Assembly: GCF_021729845.1 (NCBI RefSeq)
Contig: NZ_CP063397.1
Location: forward strand, 944,001-1,008,000
Reading direction: 5' to 3'
Source: Rhizobium sp. SL42
GTDB lineage: Bacteria; Pseudomonadota; Alphaproteobacteria; Rhizobiales; Rhizobiaceae
DNA: 64,000 nt
This document shows positions 50,247 through 59,201 of the stretch, one piece after another. Within the stretch, counting starts at the first letter, position 1; the number at the start of each line of letters is the position of its first letter. The notes beneath the pieces are model-generated. The model was given only the letters and a program-made list of their open reading frames with translations, made no database searches and had not been told where the DNA came from. The translations under genes and the position numbers were made by a program.

Positions 50247-50435
50247 CATCGCCGTCGCAGGCACTCTGCGGTCAAGGTGGCGCAGGCGGAAGATTGCTAC
50301 TTCAGGTTTTTCAAAACGGTCGTCACCTGCTAGAGTGAATTGACAATCCACAAGAGCGAAGCGGCGTCGGTTTGCGATGACTTCGACGGGCAGATCCGCT
50401 GTGCTAGAGCAATCGAACAATTTCCATCGTTGGAT

Positions 50436-51950
50436 ATGCAATTGATGTTTTCAGATATGGTTTCGATGCAGACGGTCAATGCCCTGGTCAAGCGCCGACT
50501 GCCGACAGCCTATCCTTATATCCTGGCTGTCCTGTCGGTCGCCCTGGCCTTCGCCGTCCGGCTGGCGCTGGAAGGTATCCTTGCCGACAACGCGCCGTTC
50601 ATAATCTTCATTCCGCCGATTCTGCTGGTCGCCGCCGTGGGCGGGCTCAAGCCGACGCTGCTTGCACTGGCGCTGTCGTCGTTGGCAGCGGCCTCGATCA
50701 TCGGCCATGCGGGCATGTCCGCCCTCGTGCCGCTGTCGATCTTCGCCTGTGTCGGCATCGCGATCGGTGTCGTTGGCGAAATGCTGCAATCCGTGCGCCG
50801 GGTGATCCGTACGGCTGAAGCGACACTCGCCTCGCGCGAGGCGCATCTCCGCTCGATTCTCGATACTGTCCTCGATGCGACAGTCGTCAGCACGCGCGAT
50901 GGCACGATCGTCTCTTTCAATGCCGCCGCCGTCCGGCAATTCGGCTATTCGGAAGACGAGGTCGTTGGGCAGAACCTGCGAATCCTGATGCCCGAACCCT
51001 ATCGTCGGGAACATGACGGCTATATCTCACGCTATCTTCATACCGGAGAAAAGCGGATTATCGGCGTCGATCGGGTGGTGGTCGGACGGCGCAAGGACGG
51101 ATCGACCTTCCCGATGAAGCTGGCCGTCGGCGAAATGCATTCCGGCGGGCAGACCTTTTTCACCGGCTTCATCCGCGACCTGACGGAGCGGGAGGAAACG
51201 GCTGCGCGGTTGCACGAAACGCAGAGTGAGTTGGCGCGGCTCGCCCGGTTGAACGAGATGGGCGAAATGGCATCGACCCTCGCGCACGAACTCAACCAGC
51301 CATTGTCGGCGATTGCAAACTATGTTCACGGCTGTGTCCGACTTTTGCAGGATGCCGGCGATCCGAAGACGGTGATGGTGCGTGAAGCCCTTGAGGCTGC
51401 CGCGGAACAGTCACTGCGGGCAGGGCAGATCATCAAGCATCTGCGTGAATTCGTCACCAAGGGCGAAACGGACAAGACGCCGGAGAACATCCGCCAGGTC
51501 ATCGAGGAATCCGGTGCGCTGGCGCTTGCCGGCTCGAAGGAGAAGGGTGTCCGAACCGTCTTCGACTTTGCTCCCGGCGCCGAAATGGCGATGATCGACC
51601 GCATCCAGATCCAGCAGATCCTGATCAACCTGATGCGGAATGCGATCGAGGCGATGAAGGATTCCCCCTACCGCGAATTGACTGTTCGAACCCGCCTGGA
51701 AGGCGAAGGTGAAATCGTCGTGGAAGTTAACGACACAGGCCCCGGAATCTCCGATGAGATCGCCCAGGACCTGTTCAAGCCCTTCGTCACCACCAAATCC
51801 GGCGGCATGGGAATAGGGCTGTCGATTTCAAAACGTATCGTGGAAGCGCATGGCGGCGAGATGTCGGTGTCGAAAAACGCATCGGGGGGCGCAAGCTTCC
51901 GCTTCACGCTTCCGTCTTTCAATGAGGGCATTGCAAATGCAGATCGCTGA
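50436..51950 (+). CDS. fixL: Oxygen sensor histidine kinase FixL
   Basis: About 504 residues. Hydrophobic segments (about 25-115) lead to a heme PAS domain with the proximal His in REHDGY (193); Arg199 and Arg213 sit at the positions of Arg206 and Arg220 of Bradyrhizobium FixL, 6 and 20 residues later. The kinase phospho-His is in [13 protein letters not shown] (284) and the ATPase has [12 protein letters not shown] and [13 protein letters not shown]. Oxygen on the heme shuts off kinase activity. The start is uncertain: ATG 50436, 50445, 50457 or 50466, or TTG 50340; none has a good Shine-Dalgarno. It overlaps fixJ. Confidence 0.93.
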   Translation: MQLMFSDMVSMQTVNALVKRRLPTAYPYILAVLSVALAFAVRLALEGILADNAPFIIFIPPILLVAAVGGLKPTLLALALSSLAAASIIGHAGMSALVPLSIFACVGIAIGVVGEMLQSVRRVIRTAEATLASREAHLRSILDTVLDATVVSTRDGTIVSFNAAAVRQFGYSEDEVVGQNLRILMPEPYRREHDGYISRYLHTGEKRIIGVDRVVVGRRKDGSTFPMKLAVGEMHSGGQTFFTGFIRDLTEREETAARLHETQSELARLARLNEMGEMASTLAHELNQPLSAIANYVHGCVRLLQDAGDPKTVMVREALEAAAEQSLRAGQIIKHLREFVTKGETDKTPENIRQVIEESGALALAGSKEKGVRTVFDFAPGAEMAMIDRIQIQQILINLMRNAIEAMKDSPYRELTVRTRLEGEGEIVVEVNDTGPGISDEIAQDLFKPFVTTKSGGMGIGLSISKRIVEAHGGEMSVSKNASGGASFRFTLPSFNEGIANADR

Positions 51951-52557
51951 CTTCACCGTCCATATTGTCGATGACGAAGAGCCTGTCCGCAAGTCGCTGG
52001 CCTTCCTGCTGACGATGAACGGTTTTGCTGTCCGCATTCATGAGACGGCGGCAGCCTTTGCGGAATTTGCACCCAATGCCCGCAACGCGGTTTTGATCAC
52101 GGATCTCAGAATGCCCGAAATGAGCGGCATCGACCTCGTGCGCCGGCTTGCGGCGATGAAACTGAAAGTGCCATCGATCGTCATTACCGGCCACGGTGAC
52201 ATCCCCATGGCCGTCGAAGCGATGAAGGCCGGGGCCACGGATTTCATCGAGAAGCCGTTCGAGGATACGGTCATCATCGATGCCATCAGGCGCGCGGCGG
52301 TCCAGCTTGCTGGTAGTGCTGAAGATGGCGAGACGATCGACGAGATACGCGACCGTGTCGTCACCCTGAGCGAACGCGAAAGACAGGTGCTGGCCGCGGT
52401 TGTCGCCGGTCTGCCCAACAAGACCATCGCCTATGATCTCGATATAAGTCCGCGCACGGTGGAGGTGCATCGGGCGAATGTCATGACGAAGATGAAGGCA
52501 AAAAGTCTGCCGCAACTTGTCCGCATGGCGATGTCGGCCGGCTTCGGCCCGCAGTGA
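51937..52557 (+). CDS. fixJ: Response regulator FixJ
   Basis: 206 residues. The receiver domain has the acidic pocket VDDEE (11-15), phospho-Asp56 in [13 protein letters not shown] and Lys106 in FIEKPFED. A LuxR-type helix-turn-helix follows ([20 protein letters not shown] through [16 protein letters not shown], about 145-190). FixJ phosphorylated by FixL activates fixK. ATG 51937 lies inside the end of fixL, with GAGGG nearby. Confidence 0.96.
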   Translation: MQIADFTVHIVDDEEPVRKSLAFLLTMNGFAVRIHETAAAFAEFAPNARNAVLITDLRMPEMSGIDLVRRLAAMKLKVPSIVITGHGDIPMAVEAMKAGATDFIEKPFEDTVIIDAIRRAAVQLAGSAEDGETIDEIRDRVVTLSERERQVLAAVVAGLPNKTIAYDLDISPRTVEVHRANVMTKMKAKSLPQLVRMAMSAGFGPQ

Positions 52558-52580
52558 TCGGTATGGTGATTGCGAAACGC

Positions 52581-52594
52581 TTGATCTGGCGCAA
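52581..52594 (+). promoter_or_regulatory. FNR/FixK-type anaerobox upstream of the FixT-like gene
   Basis: TTGATCTGGCGCAA on plus reads TTGCGCCAGATCAA on minus, a form common in rhizobial FixK/FnrN sites (TTG-N2-C-type half plus ATCAA). With activation at -41.5 the transcript would start near 52629, giving a 35-base leader before GTG 52664. One half-site is imperfect against TTGAT-N4-ATCAA. Confidence 0.55.
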
Positions 52595-52663
52595 GGCGGC
52601 AAAGCAGCAGGTGGTCTAGTCATGCAGCATGGCGGATTGACCGTCGAGACGTGAGAGACGACC

Positions 52664-53008
52664 GTGCCTGCCGCCAAACCCATTGCCATCCTGGCTGCCG
52701 ACCATGCCCTGAGGCAATCGCTGGCTTTTGCCTTGGCCGCGGAAGGTTTTGCGTCGGAGACATTTTCTGCCGAGGATTGGCACCGCGCGGCGCAGGACAA
52801 TCAACGCTTTCTCTGCTTCATCATCGATGAGCAGGTGCTGCCGGCGACCTCGATGGAGATGATCGGGCTTGCCGCACCGGTCATTCTCCTGGCGGATGGT
52901 CTCGGCGCTCAGGTCGATATTGCCGGGGTGCGTGTGATCTACAAGCCTTCGCAGGGATCTGACATCCTGGCGCAGGTGCGCGCGTTGTCCATCCCCGCGC
53001 ACGCCTAA
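52664..53008 (+). CDS. Degenerate receiver-domain protein, FixT-like
   Basis: 114 residues from GTG 52664. The fold follows a response-regulator receiver: AILAADHALRQSLAFALAAEGF resembles the first strand and helix, Asp55 (CFIIDEQVLP) sits at the phospho-Asp position and Lys94 (VIYKPS) at the conserved lysine. One of the acidic pair and the conserved Ser/Thr (Ala here, VILLADG) are missing, and there is no output domain. FixT of S. meliloti and Caulobacter is a receiver-like inhibitor of FixL made under FixK control; position between fixJ and fixK and the anaerobox agree. Identity is inferred. Confidence 0.65.
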   Translation: MPAAKPIAILAADHALRQSLAFALAAEGFASETFSAEDWHRAAQDNQRFLCFIIDEQVLPATSMEMIGLAAPVILLADGLGAQVDIAGVRVIYKPSQGSDILAQVRALSIPAHA

Positions 53009-53022
53009 GTAATTACCCGTAG
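53004..53022 (+). promoter_or_regulatory. FixJ-type binding site upstream of fixK
   Basis: CCTAAGTAATTACCCGTAG spans the stop codon of the FixT-like gene and lies 70-88 bases before the fixK ATG. It closely resembles the FixJ site of the S. meliloti fixK promoter as I remember it (GTAAGTAATTTCCCTTA). With the site at -69 to -44 the transcript would start near 53066. Confidence 0.65.
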
Positions 53023-53091
53023 TGTCATAACCGAATTTCCCGCTGACCCGTCCTGCTGCATTCTCCTTTCACCGAACCGAGGAGAACGGAA

Positions 53092-53745
53092 ATGCACGCC
53101 AGTTTCAACGCCGCGACCTTAGCTGCTTCGACACCGAAACTCGGCACCCGGTTTCCCGCTGCCGTGACCGGTTTTGCCAAGCCGCAACTGGTCATCAACT
53201 TTGCCGCCGACGAAGAGATCTATGGTCCAGGAGACAAGGCCGGCACCTTCTACAAGGTCGCTTACGGCGCCGTGCGCATCTACCGCCTGCTGACCGATGG
53301 CCGGCGTCAGATCATTGCCTTTCATCTCGCCGGCGAGACCTTCGGTTTTGAGCCGGGCCTGACCCACGGTTTCTTCGCGGAATCGATTGCCGAGTGCGGG
53401 CTTCGCGCATTCAGCCAGCACGACGGTGCGGAAACCTCGCATGAACTGCTGTCGCTGGCGCTCAATGAAATGGTCCGCGCCCAGGAGCATCTCCTCGTTG
53501 TCGGTCGCCAGACGGCACTTGAGCGCATCGTCAGCTTCCTTCTCGACATCTCCAGCCGTCAGGGCGATCTGGAACATACGGAGCTTCCGATGTCGCGTAT
53601 CGACATCGCCGACTACCTAGGCATGACGATCGAGACCGTTTCTAGAGCCTTCGCCAAGCTGCGCCAGGAAGGCTACATCAATCTCCCCAATGCCCGGACC
53701 GTCGAGATCCGGCGCGGACATGCTCTCCGCGATCTCTGCGAATAG
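53092..53745 (+). CDS. fixK: Crp/Fnr-family regulator, FixK type
   Basis: 217 residues. A cyclic-nucleotide-fold N-terminal domain (KVAYGAVRIYRLLTDGRRQIIAF near 55) without the FNR cysteine cluster is followed by a Crp-type helix-turn-helix (SRIDIADYLGMTIETVSRAFAKLRQEGYI, about 165-195) with the Glu-x-x-Ser-Arg recognition helix that reads TTGA-N6-TCAA sites. GAGGAG precedes ATG 53092. Its place next to fixLJ and the FixJ-like site support FixK. Confidence 0.9.
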   Translation: MHASFNAATLAASTPKLGTRFPAAVTGFAKPQLVINFAADEEIYGPGDKAGTFYKVAYGAVRIYRLLTDGRRQIIAFHLAGETFGFEPGLTHGFFAESIAECGLRAFSQHDGAETSHELLSLALNEMVRAQEHLLVVGRQTALERIVSFLLDISSRQGDLEHTELPMSRIDIADYLGMTIETVSRAFAKLRQEGYINLPNARTVEIRRGHALRDLCE

Positions 53746-53768
53746 GCGGGCCGGAATGGGCCGCTAGC

Positions 53769-54350
53769 CTACGGCTGCCAGTGTTCCATGGCGGTCCAGC
53801 TACAGGTGGGGCGTCGATCATCGAGCGCGAAGGCAAAGAGATAGCCGCCGCCGCCAGGTTGGTCGGAGCTTCGCGCAATCGGCACGCCGGACAGATGACA
53901 TTTCAGCAGAGTTCCGACGCCGCCATGTCCGACAAAGGCGATCGGCTGGCGAGGATCGTGACTGGAAAGGATCCTGGAGACTGCTTCGACGATCCGCTTC
54001 TGTGCATCGATGGCACGCTCCCAGCCGTGAAAGCTTTCCTCGGGATGGGCAAAGAACCGGTCGGCTGCCGCTTCAAACGCGGTCGGTTCCAGAAAACCGG
54101 TCGCCGATCGGTCGTTTTCGTGCATGGCCTCGACGCGCTCGAAACCGATGCCCGCGCCGGTGGCCAGGATTTCCGCCGTCTCGACCGCCTTCACTTCATT
54201 GCTGGCAACGATGCGCTTGAGTGAGCGGATCCATGGGCGGCGCGCCGTCTGCTCGGCCCTCTTGCGACCCACATCGGACAGTCCCCATTGCGGAACGGGG
54301 ACCAGAGGATCGATCTTCACCTGCGGATGGGTGAGGTACAGGCCGAACAT
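53769..54350 (-). CDS. Histidine-phosphatase-like protein with altered RHG motif
   Basis: 193 residues of the phosphoglycerate-mutase-like fold. The catalytic RHG at the N-terminus is LYLTHPQV here: the His remains but the preceding Arg is Thr. The second active-site His is present in IAFVGHGGVGTLL near 142, and SNEVKAVETAEIL near 50 gives the usual Arg/Glu region in modified form. Activity is uncertain. It starts 5 bases after the pmtA stop and converges with fixK. Confidence 0.82.
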   Translation of the reverse strand: MFGLYLTHPQVKIDPLVPVPQWGLSDVGRKRAEQTARRPWIRSLKRIVASNEVKAVETAEILATGAGIGFERVEAMHENDRSATGFLEPTAFEAAADRFFAHPEESFHGWERAIDAQKRIVEAVSRILSSHDPRQPIAFVGHGGVGTLLKCHLSGVPIARSSDQPGGGGYLFAFALDDRRPTCSWTAMEHWQP

Positions 54351-54355
54351 GGGTC

Positions 54356-54949
54356 TCAGCCCCGGCGGTAGATCCAGAGCTGCGCCGGGGGGATGTTGCG
54401 CACGATGAAATCGAAATGCTGGATGTGATAGCTGTGCGGCTTGGCGACGATCGGAGACATCGGGCCGTAGGAAATCTGCACGACCGGCCGACCCGCCGGG
54501 ATGCGATCGAGCAGGTCTTCCAGCAGGCGAATGCGCGCCTCCATCGGGAAGTTCAAAAGCGGTACGGCAGACACGACGCTGTCGAACTTCTGGTCGGCGA
54601 GATCACCGAGGGTCGTTTTCAGGTCGAAGGCGTCGCCCTGGACGAAATTCACCCCCGGATAGCCCTGAACCAGATGATGGAAGAAGTCTTCGGAATATTC
54701 GACGGAAACAAGTTTTTCCGGCGCAACGCCGCGCGCAAGGATCGCCTTGGTGATCACTCCGGTACCAGGGCCAAGCTCCAGAACTGGCAGGCCGGAATGC
54801 GGATTGACGATGCTGGCCATCTTGCGGGCTGTAATGGATGAGGTTGGCACGATGGCGCCAACCTGCTTCGGACCCTGCATCATGCCTTTGAAGAAACGAA
54901 TCTCTTCGTTGAATTTCTTCTCGAACCGCTGCTTCAAACGCAAAGCCAT
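54356..54949 (-). CDS. pmtA: Phospholipid N-methyltransferase
   Basis: 197 residues. It methylates phosphatidylethanolamine stepwise to phosphatidylcholine with SAM at the inner membrane face. The SAM-binding motif VLELGPGTGVITKAIL (about 56-71) and the amphipathic N-terminal helix (MALRLKQRFEKKFNEEIRFF) match Agrobacterium and Sinorhizobium PmtA. The next gene follows after 5 bases. Phosphatidylcholine is important in these bacteria for host interaction. Confidence 0.94.
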   Translation of the reverse strand: MALRLKQRFEKKFNEEIRFFKGMMQGPKQVGAIVPTSSITARKMASIVNPHSGLPVLELGPGTGVITKAILARGVAPEKLVSVEYSEDFFHHLVQGYPGVNFVQGDAFDLKTTLGDLADQKFDSVVSAVPLLNFPMEARIRLLEDLLDRIPAGRPVVQISYGPMSPIVAKPHSYHIQHFDFIVRNIPPAQLWIYRRG

Positions 54950-55064
54950 CGCCGTATCCCTGTTCTCAATTCACATCATGCAAATCGCTGAGCAGCAATT
55001 TCGGAGCAAACTGTCGCAAATACAAGGTCAGATGCCGCCCTCAGGCAAAATTTCCGAGGTTAGG

Positions 55065-56183
55065 CTAAACGCGCATCGGCATCAGCACATACAGCGCGTC
55101 GACGCCGGCCGTGTCGCGGATCAGCGTCGGAGAGCCCGCATCCGCCAGGAGGAAGATCGCATCGTCGCCTGACAATTGCGCGGTGATATCGAGAAGATAC
55201 TTGGCATTGAACCCGATCTCCATCGCATCATTGTCATAGCCGACGGCCACTTCCTCGGTCGCGCTGCCGGAATCCGGGTTGTTGACGGTCAACAGAAGCT
55301 GGCCATCCGACAGTGCGAGCTTCACCGCGCGGCCGCGTTCCGACGAAATCGTCGAGACGCGGTCGACAGCCTGGGCAAAGCTCTGGCAGTCGATGCGCAT
55401 TTCCTTGTCGTTGGCCGTCGGAATGACCCGCTGATAGTCGGGGAAGGTGCCATCGATCAGCTTGGAAGTCAGAACGATGGAGCCGATCGTCAGGCGAATT
55501 TTCGAATCCGAGATCTCGATCGCGATGATCAGATCGGGATTGTCCATCAGCTTCTGCAACTCGCCGACGGTCTTGCGCGGAATGATGATGCCCGGCATGC
55601 CTTCGGAACCTGAAGGCGCATCGACATCGGCACGCGCCAGGCGGTGACCGTCGGTCGCGACGGCGCGCAGCTTGAGGGCGCCGCCCGCTTCGATCGTGTG
55701 CAGGAAGATGCCGTTCAGGTAGTAGCGGGTCTCTTCGGTCGAGATCGCAAACTGGGTCCGGTCTATCAGCATCTTGAAGTCGGATGCCTTGATCTTGAAG
55801 GCGTGGCTGAAGCTGCCGGCAGTCAGATCCGGGAAGTCGGATTGCGGCAGGCACTGCAGCGAGAATTTCGAGCGACCGGAGGCAACCGTCATGGTCGAGC
55901 CATCCGGATTGGTCGCCAACAGAACCTCGGACCCGTCCGGCAGCTTGCGGACGATGTCGTAGAGGAGGTGCGCCGGGACCGTGGTCGCACCAGCCTGCTC
56001 GACCATCGCCGGCGTACCTTCGGTGATTTCCAGATCAAGGTCCGTGGCCTTCATGTCGAGGGCGGCACCCTCGGCCTTCAGGAGCACGTTCGACAGGATC
56101 GGGATCGTGTTGCGACGCTCGACCACGCGATGCACATGGTTCAGCGATTTCAGGAGATTGGACCGTTCAAGTGTAATACGCAT
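55065..56183 (-). CDS. dnaN: DNA polymerase III beta sliding clamp
   Basis: 372 residues, three repeated clamp domains (MRITLERSNLLKSLNHVHRV start; VSGAKTVGEL-like IIPRKTVGELQKLMD near 195; C-terminal YVLMPMRV). ATG 56183 starts the conserved sequence; the frame runs further upstream without support. As usual in Rhizobiaceae dnaN is away from dnaA. It is divergent from rsmI. Confidence 0.98.
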   Translation of the reverse strand: MRITLERSNLLKSLNHVHRVVERRNTIPILSNVLLKAEGAALDMKATDLDLEITEGTPAMVEQAGATTVPAHLLYDIVRKLPDGSEVLLATNPDGSTMTVASGRSKFSLQCLPQSDFPDLTAGSFSHAFKIKASDFKMLIDRTQFAISTEETRYYLNGIFLHTIEAGGALKLRAVATDGHRLARADVDAPSGSEGMPGIIIPRKTVGELQKLMDNPDLIIAIEISDSKIRLTIGSIVLTSKLIDGTFPDYQRVIPTANDKEMRIDCQSFAQAVDRVSTISSERGRAVKLALSDGQLLLTVNNPDSGSATEEVAVGYDNDAMEIGFNAKYLLDITAQLSGDDAIFLLADAGSPTLIRDTAGVDALYVLMPMRV

Positions 56184-56415
56184 GGACGCTACCGCTTTCG
56201 ACATGTCGTCATCCGGTTGCCCGGATCGAATTGAGGCCGGCCGGACCCCGGGCCGGGCGATGTGGACGGGCAAAATGGCAGGAAAAGAACCACAAAAGCA
56301 AGAGGCTTGGCAGTTTTCCACTTGGGCAAGGGCAAACGAAATGCCGGAATGGTTTATTGCCGCCGTGGTTGCCGCTGCCCTTGCTCACAAAGCGTGGCTG
56401 GAGGATAAAGGCGCC

Positions 56416-57333
56416 ATGACAAGCCATGACAATTCCACCGCCCAGATTGCCGCCGCAAAGCGCTACCGCGTCAACGATACGCTGGTGAACGCCAGGCCGC
56501 TGGAGCCCGCACTTTACCTGGTCGCAACGCCGATCGGCAACCTGAGCGACATCACCCTGAGGGCGCTGGAAACGCTGGCCGGTGCTGATGTGCTCGCCTG
56601 CGAGGATACGCGCGTCACGCGGGTTCTGCTCGATCGCTATGGCATCGAAAATCGGCCCTATGCATATCATGAGTACAACGCCGACGAGGCAGGCGCGCGT
56701 CTTCTGGCCGCACTTGAGGCCGGCAAGTCCGTGGCGCTGGTCTCCGATGCAGGCACGCCGCTGGTCTCCGATCCCGGCTATCGGCTGGGGCAGCTCGCGA
56801 TCGAGGCTGGCCACCGTGTCGTGCCGATTCCAGGGGCCTCCGCTCCCCTGGCGGCATTGGTCGGGTCGGGGCTTCCCAACGATGCCTTCCTCTTCGCAGG
56901 CTTCCTGCCGACCAAGGACAAGGCGCGCCGGGACCGGCTGAACGCATTGGCCAAGATTCCGGCAACGCTGATCTTCTTCGAATCCCCCCATCGCATCGGG
57001 GACACGCTCGCCGCGGCGGCTGAAGAACTGGGTGAGGCGCGACCGGCCTCGGTCTGCCGCGAGCTGACCAAGACATTCGAGGAATTCCGCCGCGCCCCGC
57101 TTGGCGAACTCGCAAAGGAATTTGCCGACCGTACGGTCAAGGGTGAGATCGTTCTGGTGATCGGTCCGCCGGCACCCGACGCGGCGCCTGATGCCGCCGA
57201 CGTGGACAGCCTGCTTGCGGAGCTTTCGAGCACCATGCCGACCGCCAAGGCAGCAACCGAGGCCGCAAAGCTGACCGGCCTGCCGCGCAAGGAACTGTAC
57301 CAGCGCTTGCTCGAGCTTCGGGGGGCTGCGTGA
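56416..57333 (+). CDS. rsmI: 16S rRNA 2'-O-ribose C1402 methyltransferase
   Basis: 305 residues of the tetrapyrrole-methylase-like SPOUT-unrelated fold. LYLVATPIGNLSDITLRAL (about 33-51), CEDTRVTRVLLDRYGI near 62 and ALVSDAGTPLVSDPGYRL near 110 are diagnostic. It methylates the 2'-OH of C1402 in 16S rRNA. ATG 56416 is preceded by AAAGG and a more distant GGAGG. yraN overlaps its stop. Confidence 0.96.
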   Translation: MTSHDNSTAQIAAAKRYRVNDTLVNARPLEPALYLVATPIGNLSDITLRALETLAGADVLACEDTRVTRVLLDRYGIENRPYAYHEYNADEAGARLLAALEAGKSVALVSDAGTPLVSDPGYRLGQLAIEAGHRVVPIPGASAPLAALVGSGLPNDAFLFAGFLPTKDKARRDRLNALAKIPATLIFFESPHRIGDTLAAAAEELGEARPASVCRELTKTFEEFRRAPLGELAKEFADRTVKGEIVLVIGPPAPDAAPDAADVDSLLAELSSTMPTAKAATEAAKLTGLPRKELYQRLLELRGAA

Positions 57334-57698
57334 AATCCGGTCGCGGAGACGCCAGCCGGATCCGCGCCGAACGGCATGGCCGTTTTTCCGAATATCTCGC
57401 CGCCCTGTTTCTGTTGACGCATGGCTACCGGATCTTGGCCTTTCGCTATCGAACGAAAGTGGGCGAAATTGACATCGTGGTGCGACGGGGAGACCTCGTC
57501 GCCTTTGTCGAAGTGAAGGCACGCCGCGACCTGATGGCCGGTGTCGATGCCGTGGGATTCGCCAGCCAGAAGCGCATTCGCGCCGCCGGTGATCAATGGC
57601 TGCGGCGCCAGCCCGACGCGGCACGCCTGTCATATAGATATGATATCGTCGTGGTGCGGCCATGGCACTGGCCGCGCCATTTCCCGGATTCGTTTTAG
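57330..57698 (+). CDS. yraN: YraN family (UPF0102) protein
   Basis: 122 residues with a restriction-endonuclease-like core: EYLAALFLLTHGYRILAFRYRT, GEIDIVVRRGD and VAFVEVKARRD, i.e. the D-x-E-V-K nuclease-fold signature. The physiological function is not settled. GTG 57330 overlaps the rsmI stop. rsmI-yraN-gshB is a common order; here ugpBAEC lies between yraN and gshB. Confidence 0.94.
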   Translation: MKSGRGDASRIRAERHGRFSEYLAALFLLTHGYRILAFRYRTKVGEIDIVVRRGDLVAFVEVKARRDLMAGVDAVGFASQKRIRAAGDQWLRRQPDAARLSYRYDIVVVRPWHWPRHFPDSF

Positions 57699-57739
57699 CT
57701 TCGTTTTGCTTTCGACATGAGAAGAGCGAAACCCGCCGA

Positions 57740-57779
57740 TTGTGACAACTCTGTCACGAAAGCTTCAAGGGCGTGTCAC
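57740..57779 (+). promoter_or_regulatory. PHO box array upstream of ugpB
   Basis: Three 7-mers at an exact 11-base period: CTGTCAC (57751-57757), GCTTCAA (57762-57768) and GTGTCAC (57773-57779), with a weaker TTGTGAC one period earlier. This fits the PhoB-site pattern CTGTCAT-N4-CTGTCAT and precedes the ugpB ATG by about 55 bases. Confidence 0.7.
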
Positions 57780-57834
57780 GGAGCGCGCCTAATGCAGGCC
57801 TCACCCCAATCAACCGGTGGAGAGGATCTGACCC

Positions 57835-59133
57835 ATGATCAAGAAGATTTGCCTGGCCGCACTGGCCGTATCCATGTCCGCGTCGACGACGCTTGCCGCA
57901 ACTGACATCACCTGGTGGCACGGCATGGGTGGCCGCAACGGCGAAGTCATCAATGAAATTGCCCAGAAGTTCAACGCAGCCCAGGCCGAGTGCGCTCTGA
58001 CCCCGGTATCCAAGGGTTCCTATGAAGAAGCACTTGCTTCCGGCATCGCCGCGTTCCGTTCCGGCGAACAGCCGAACATCCTGCAGGTTTTTGATGCCGG
58101 CGCTGCGACCATCATCAACGCCAAGGGCGCAACCATTCCGGCGGAAGATCTCCTCAAGGACAACGGCTTTGCCTTCGATCGCGAAGCCTTCATCGAGGGT
58201 GTTCGCTACTTCTACGCCGACTCGGACGGCAAGTTCGTCGGCATGCCGTTCAACTCCTCGGCGCCGATCATGTATATCAACGACGAAGCCCTGAAGAAGG
58301 CCGGCGTTGAAGCCCCGAAGACCTGGGAAGAATTCGAAGCCATCGCGCCCAAGCTGAAGGAAGCCGGCTACCTGCCGCTCGTCCAGTCGCAGCTGACCTG
58401 GCAGTTCACCGAGAACTTCTTCTCGCGCAACAACATCCAGTTCGCCTCCAACAACAACGGCTACGACAGCGTCGTCGACACGACGATCAACGTCACCGAC
58501 GAAAACCACGTCATGATGTATGAGAAGCTGAAGGCCTGGTACGACCAGGGCCTGTTCGGCTACTACGGTGCGGCCTGGAACGACAACCAGAAGGTCTTCG
58601 AAGAAGGCAAGGCCGCTTTCTGGATCGGTTCGTCCGGTTCCTTCGGCGGCCTGCAGAAGACCGCCACCATGCCGTTCTCTGCAACCTTCCTGCCGTATTG
58701 GGGTTCGATCAAGGGCGCCGGCGTTCACTCCTTCATCGGCGGCGCAGCCCTGTTCGCGATGGCCGGCAAGTCCGATGCCGAGAACAAGTGCACGGCTTCC
58801 TTCTTCAACTTCCTGACCTCGACCGATGTCCAGAAATTCTACCACCAGGCCACCGGCTACGTTGCCATCACCAAGGCAGCCTACGAGCTTGCCAAGTCTG
58901 AAGGCTACTACAAGGAAAAGCCGGCTGCCGAAGTTGGCATCCAGCAGCTGTCGCTGCCGGGCGCCGAGTGGGACAAGGGCTATCGCCTCGGTTTCTACCC
59001 GCAGATCCGCTCCGTGATGGAACGCGAATACAACCGCATCTTCGCCGGCGAAACCACGCCGAAGGAAGCCATGGAAACCATCAAGAAGGAAGCCGACGAA
59101 CTGCTCGCCCGCTTCGCCAAGACGGCCGGCTGA
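57835..59133 (+). CDS. ugpB: sn-glycerol-3-phosphate ABC transporter substrate-binding protein
   Basis: 432 residues, signal peptide MIKKICLAALAVSMSASTTLAA. It is a type 1 sugar-like binding protein: ITWWHGMGGRNGEVINEIA near 24, QAECALTPVSKGSYEEALAS near 50 and FNSSAPIMYINDEALKKAG near 140 match UgpB, which binds glycerol-3-phosphate and glycerophosphodiesters. A hairpin after the stop separates it from ugpA. The PHO box upstream suggests induction on phosphate starvation. Confidence 0.94.
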   Translation: MIKKICLAALAVSMSASTTLAATDITWWHGMGGRNGEVINEIAQKFNAAQAECALTPVSKGSYEEALASGIAAFRSGEQPNILQVFDAGAATIINAKGATIPAEDLLKDNGFAFDREAFIEGVRYFYADSDGKFVGMPFNSSAPIMYINDEALKKAGVEAPKTWEEFEAIAPKLKEAGYLPLVQSQLTWQFTENFFSRNNIQFASNNNGYDSVVDTTINVTDENHVMMYEKLKAWYDQGLFGYYGAAWNDNQKVFEEGKAAFWIGSSGSFGGLQKTATMPFSATFLPYWGSIKGAGVHSFIGGAALFAMAGKSDAENKCTASFFNFLTSTDVQKFYHQATGYVAITKAAYELAKSEGYYKEKPAAEVGIQQLSLPGAEWDKGYRLGFYPQIRSVMEREYNRIFAGETTPKEAMETIKKEADELLARFAKTAG

Positions 59134-59157
59134 TCATCACTGTCGCATGAATGAGTA

Positions 59158-59180
59158 CCCGGGGGTGATGAGCCCCCGGG
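59158..59180 (+). other. Intra-operon hairpin between ugpB and ugpA
   Basis: CCCGGGGG / CCCCCGGG with loop TGATGAG follows the ugpB stop by 24 bases and has no T-run. It likely stabilises the binding-protein message, as seen after hutX. Confidence 0.65.
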
Positions 59181-59201
59181 AATTGCATTGAAAGGGCTCC
59201 G

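Noticed and set aside
50340..50353. FixK box TTGACAATCCACAA upstream of fixL
   Set aside because: Only the left half fits; the right half CACAA differs from RTCAA at two positions.
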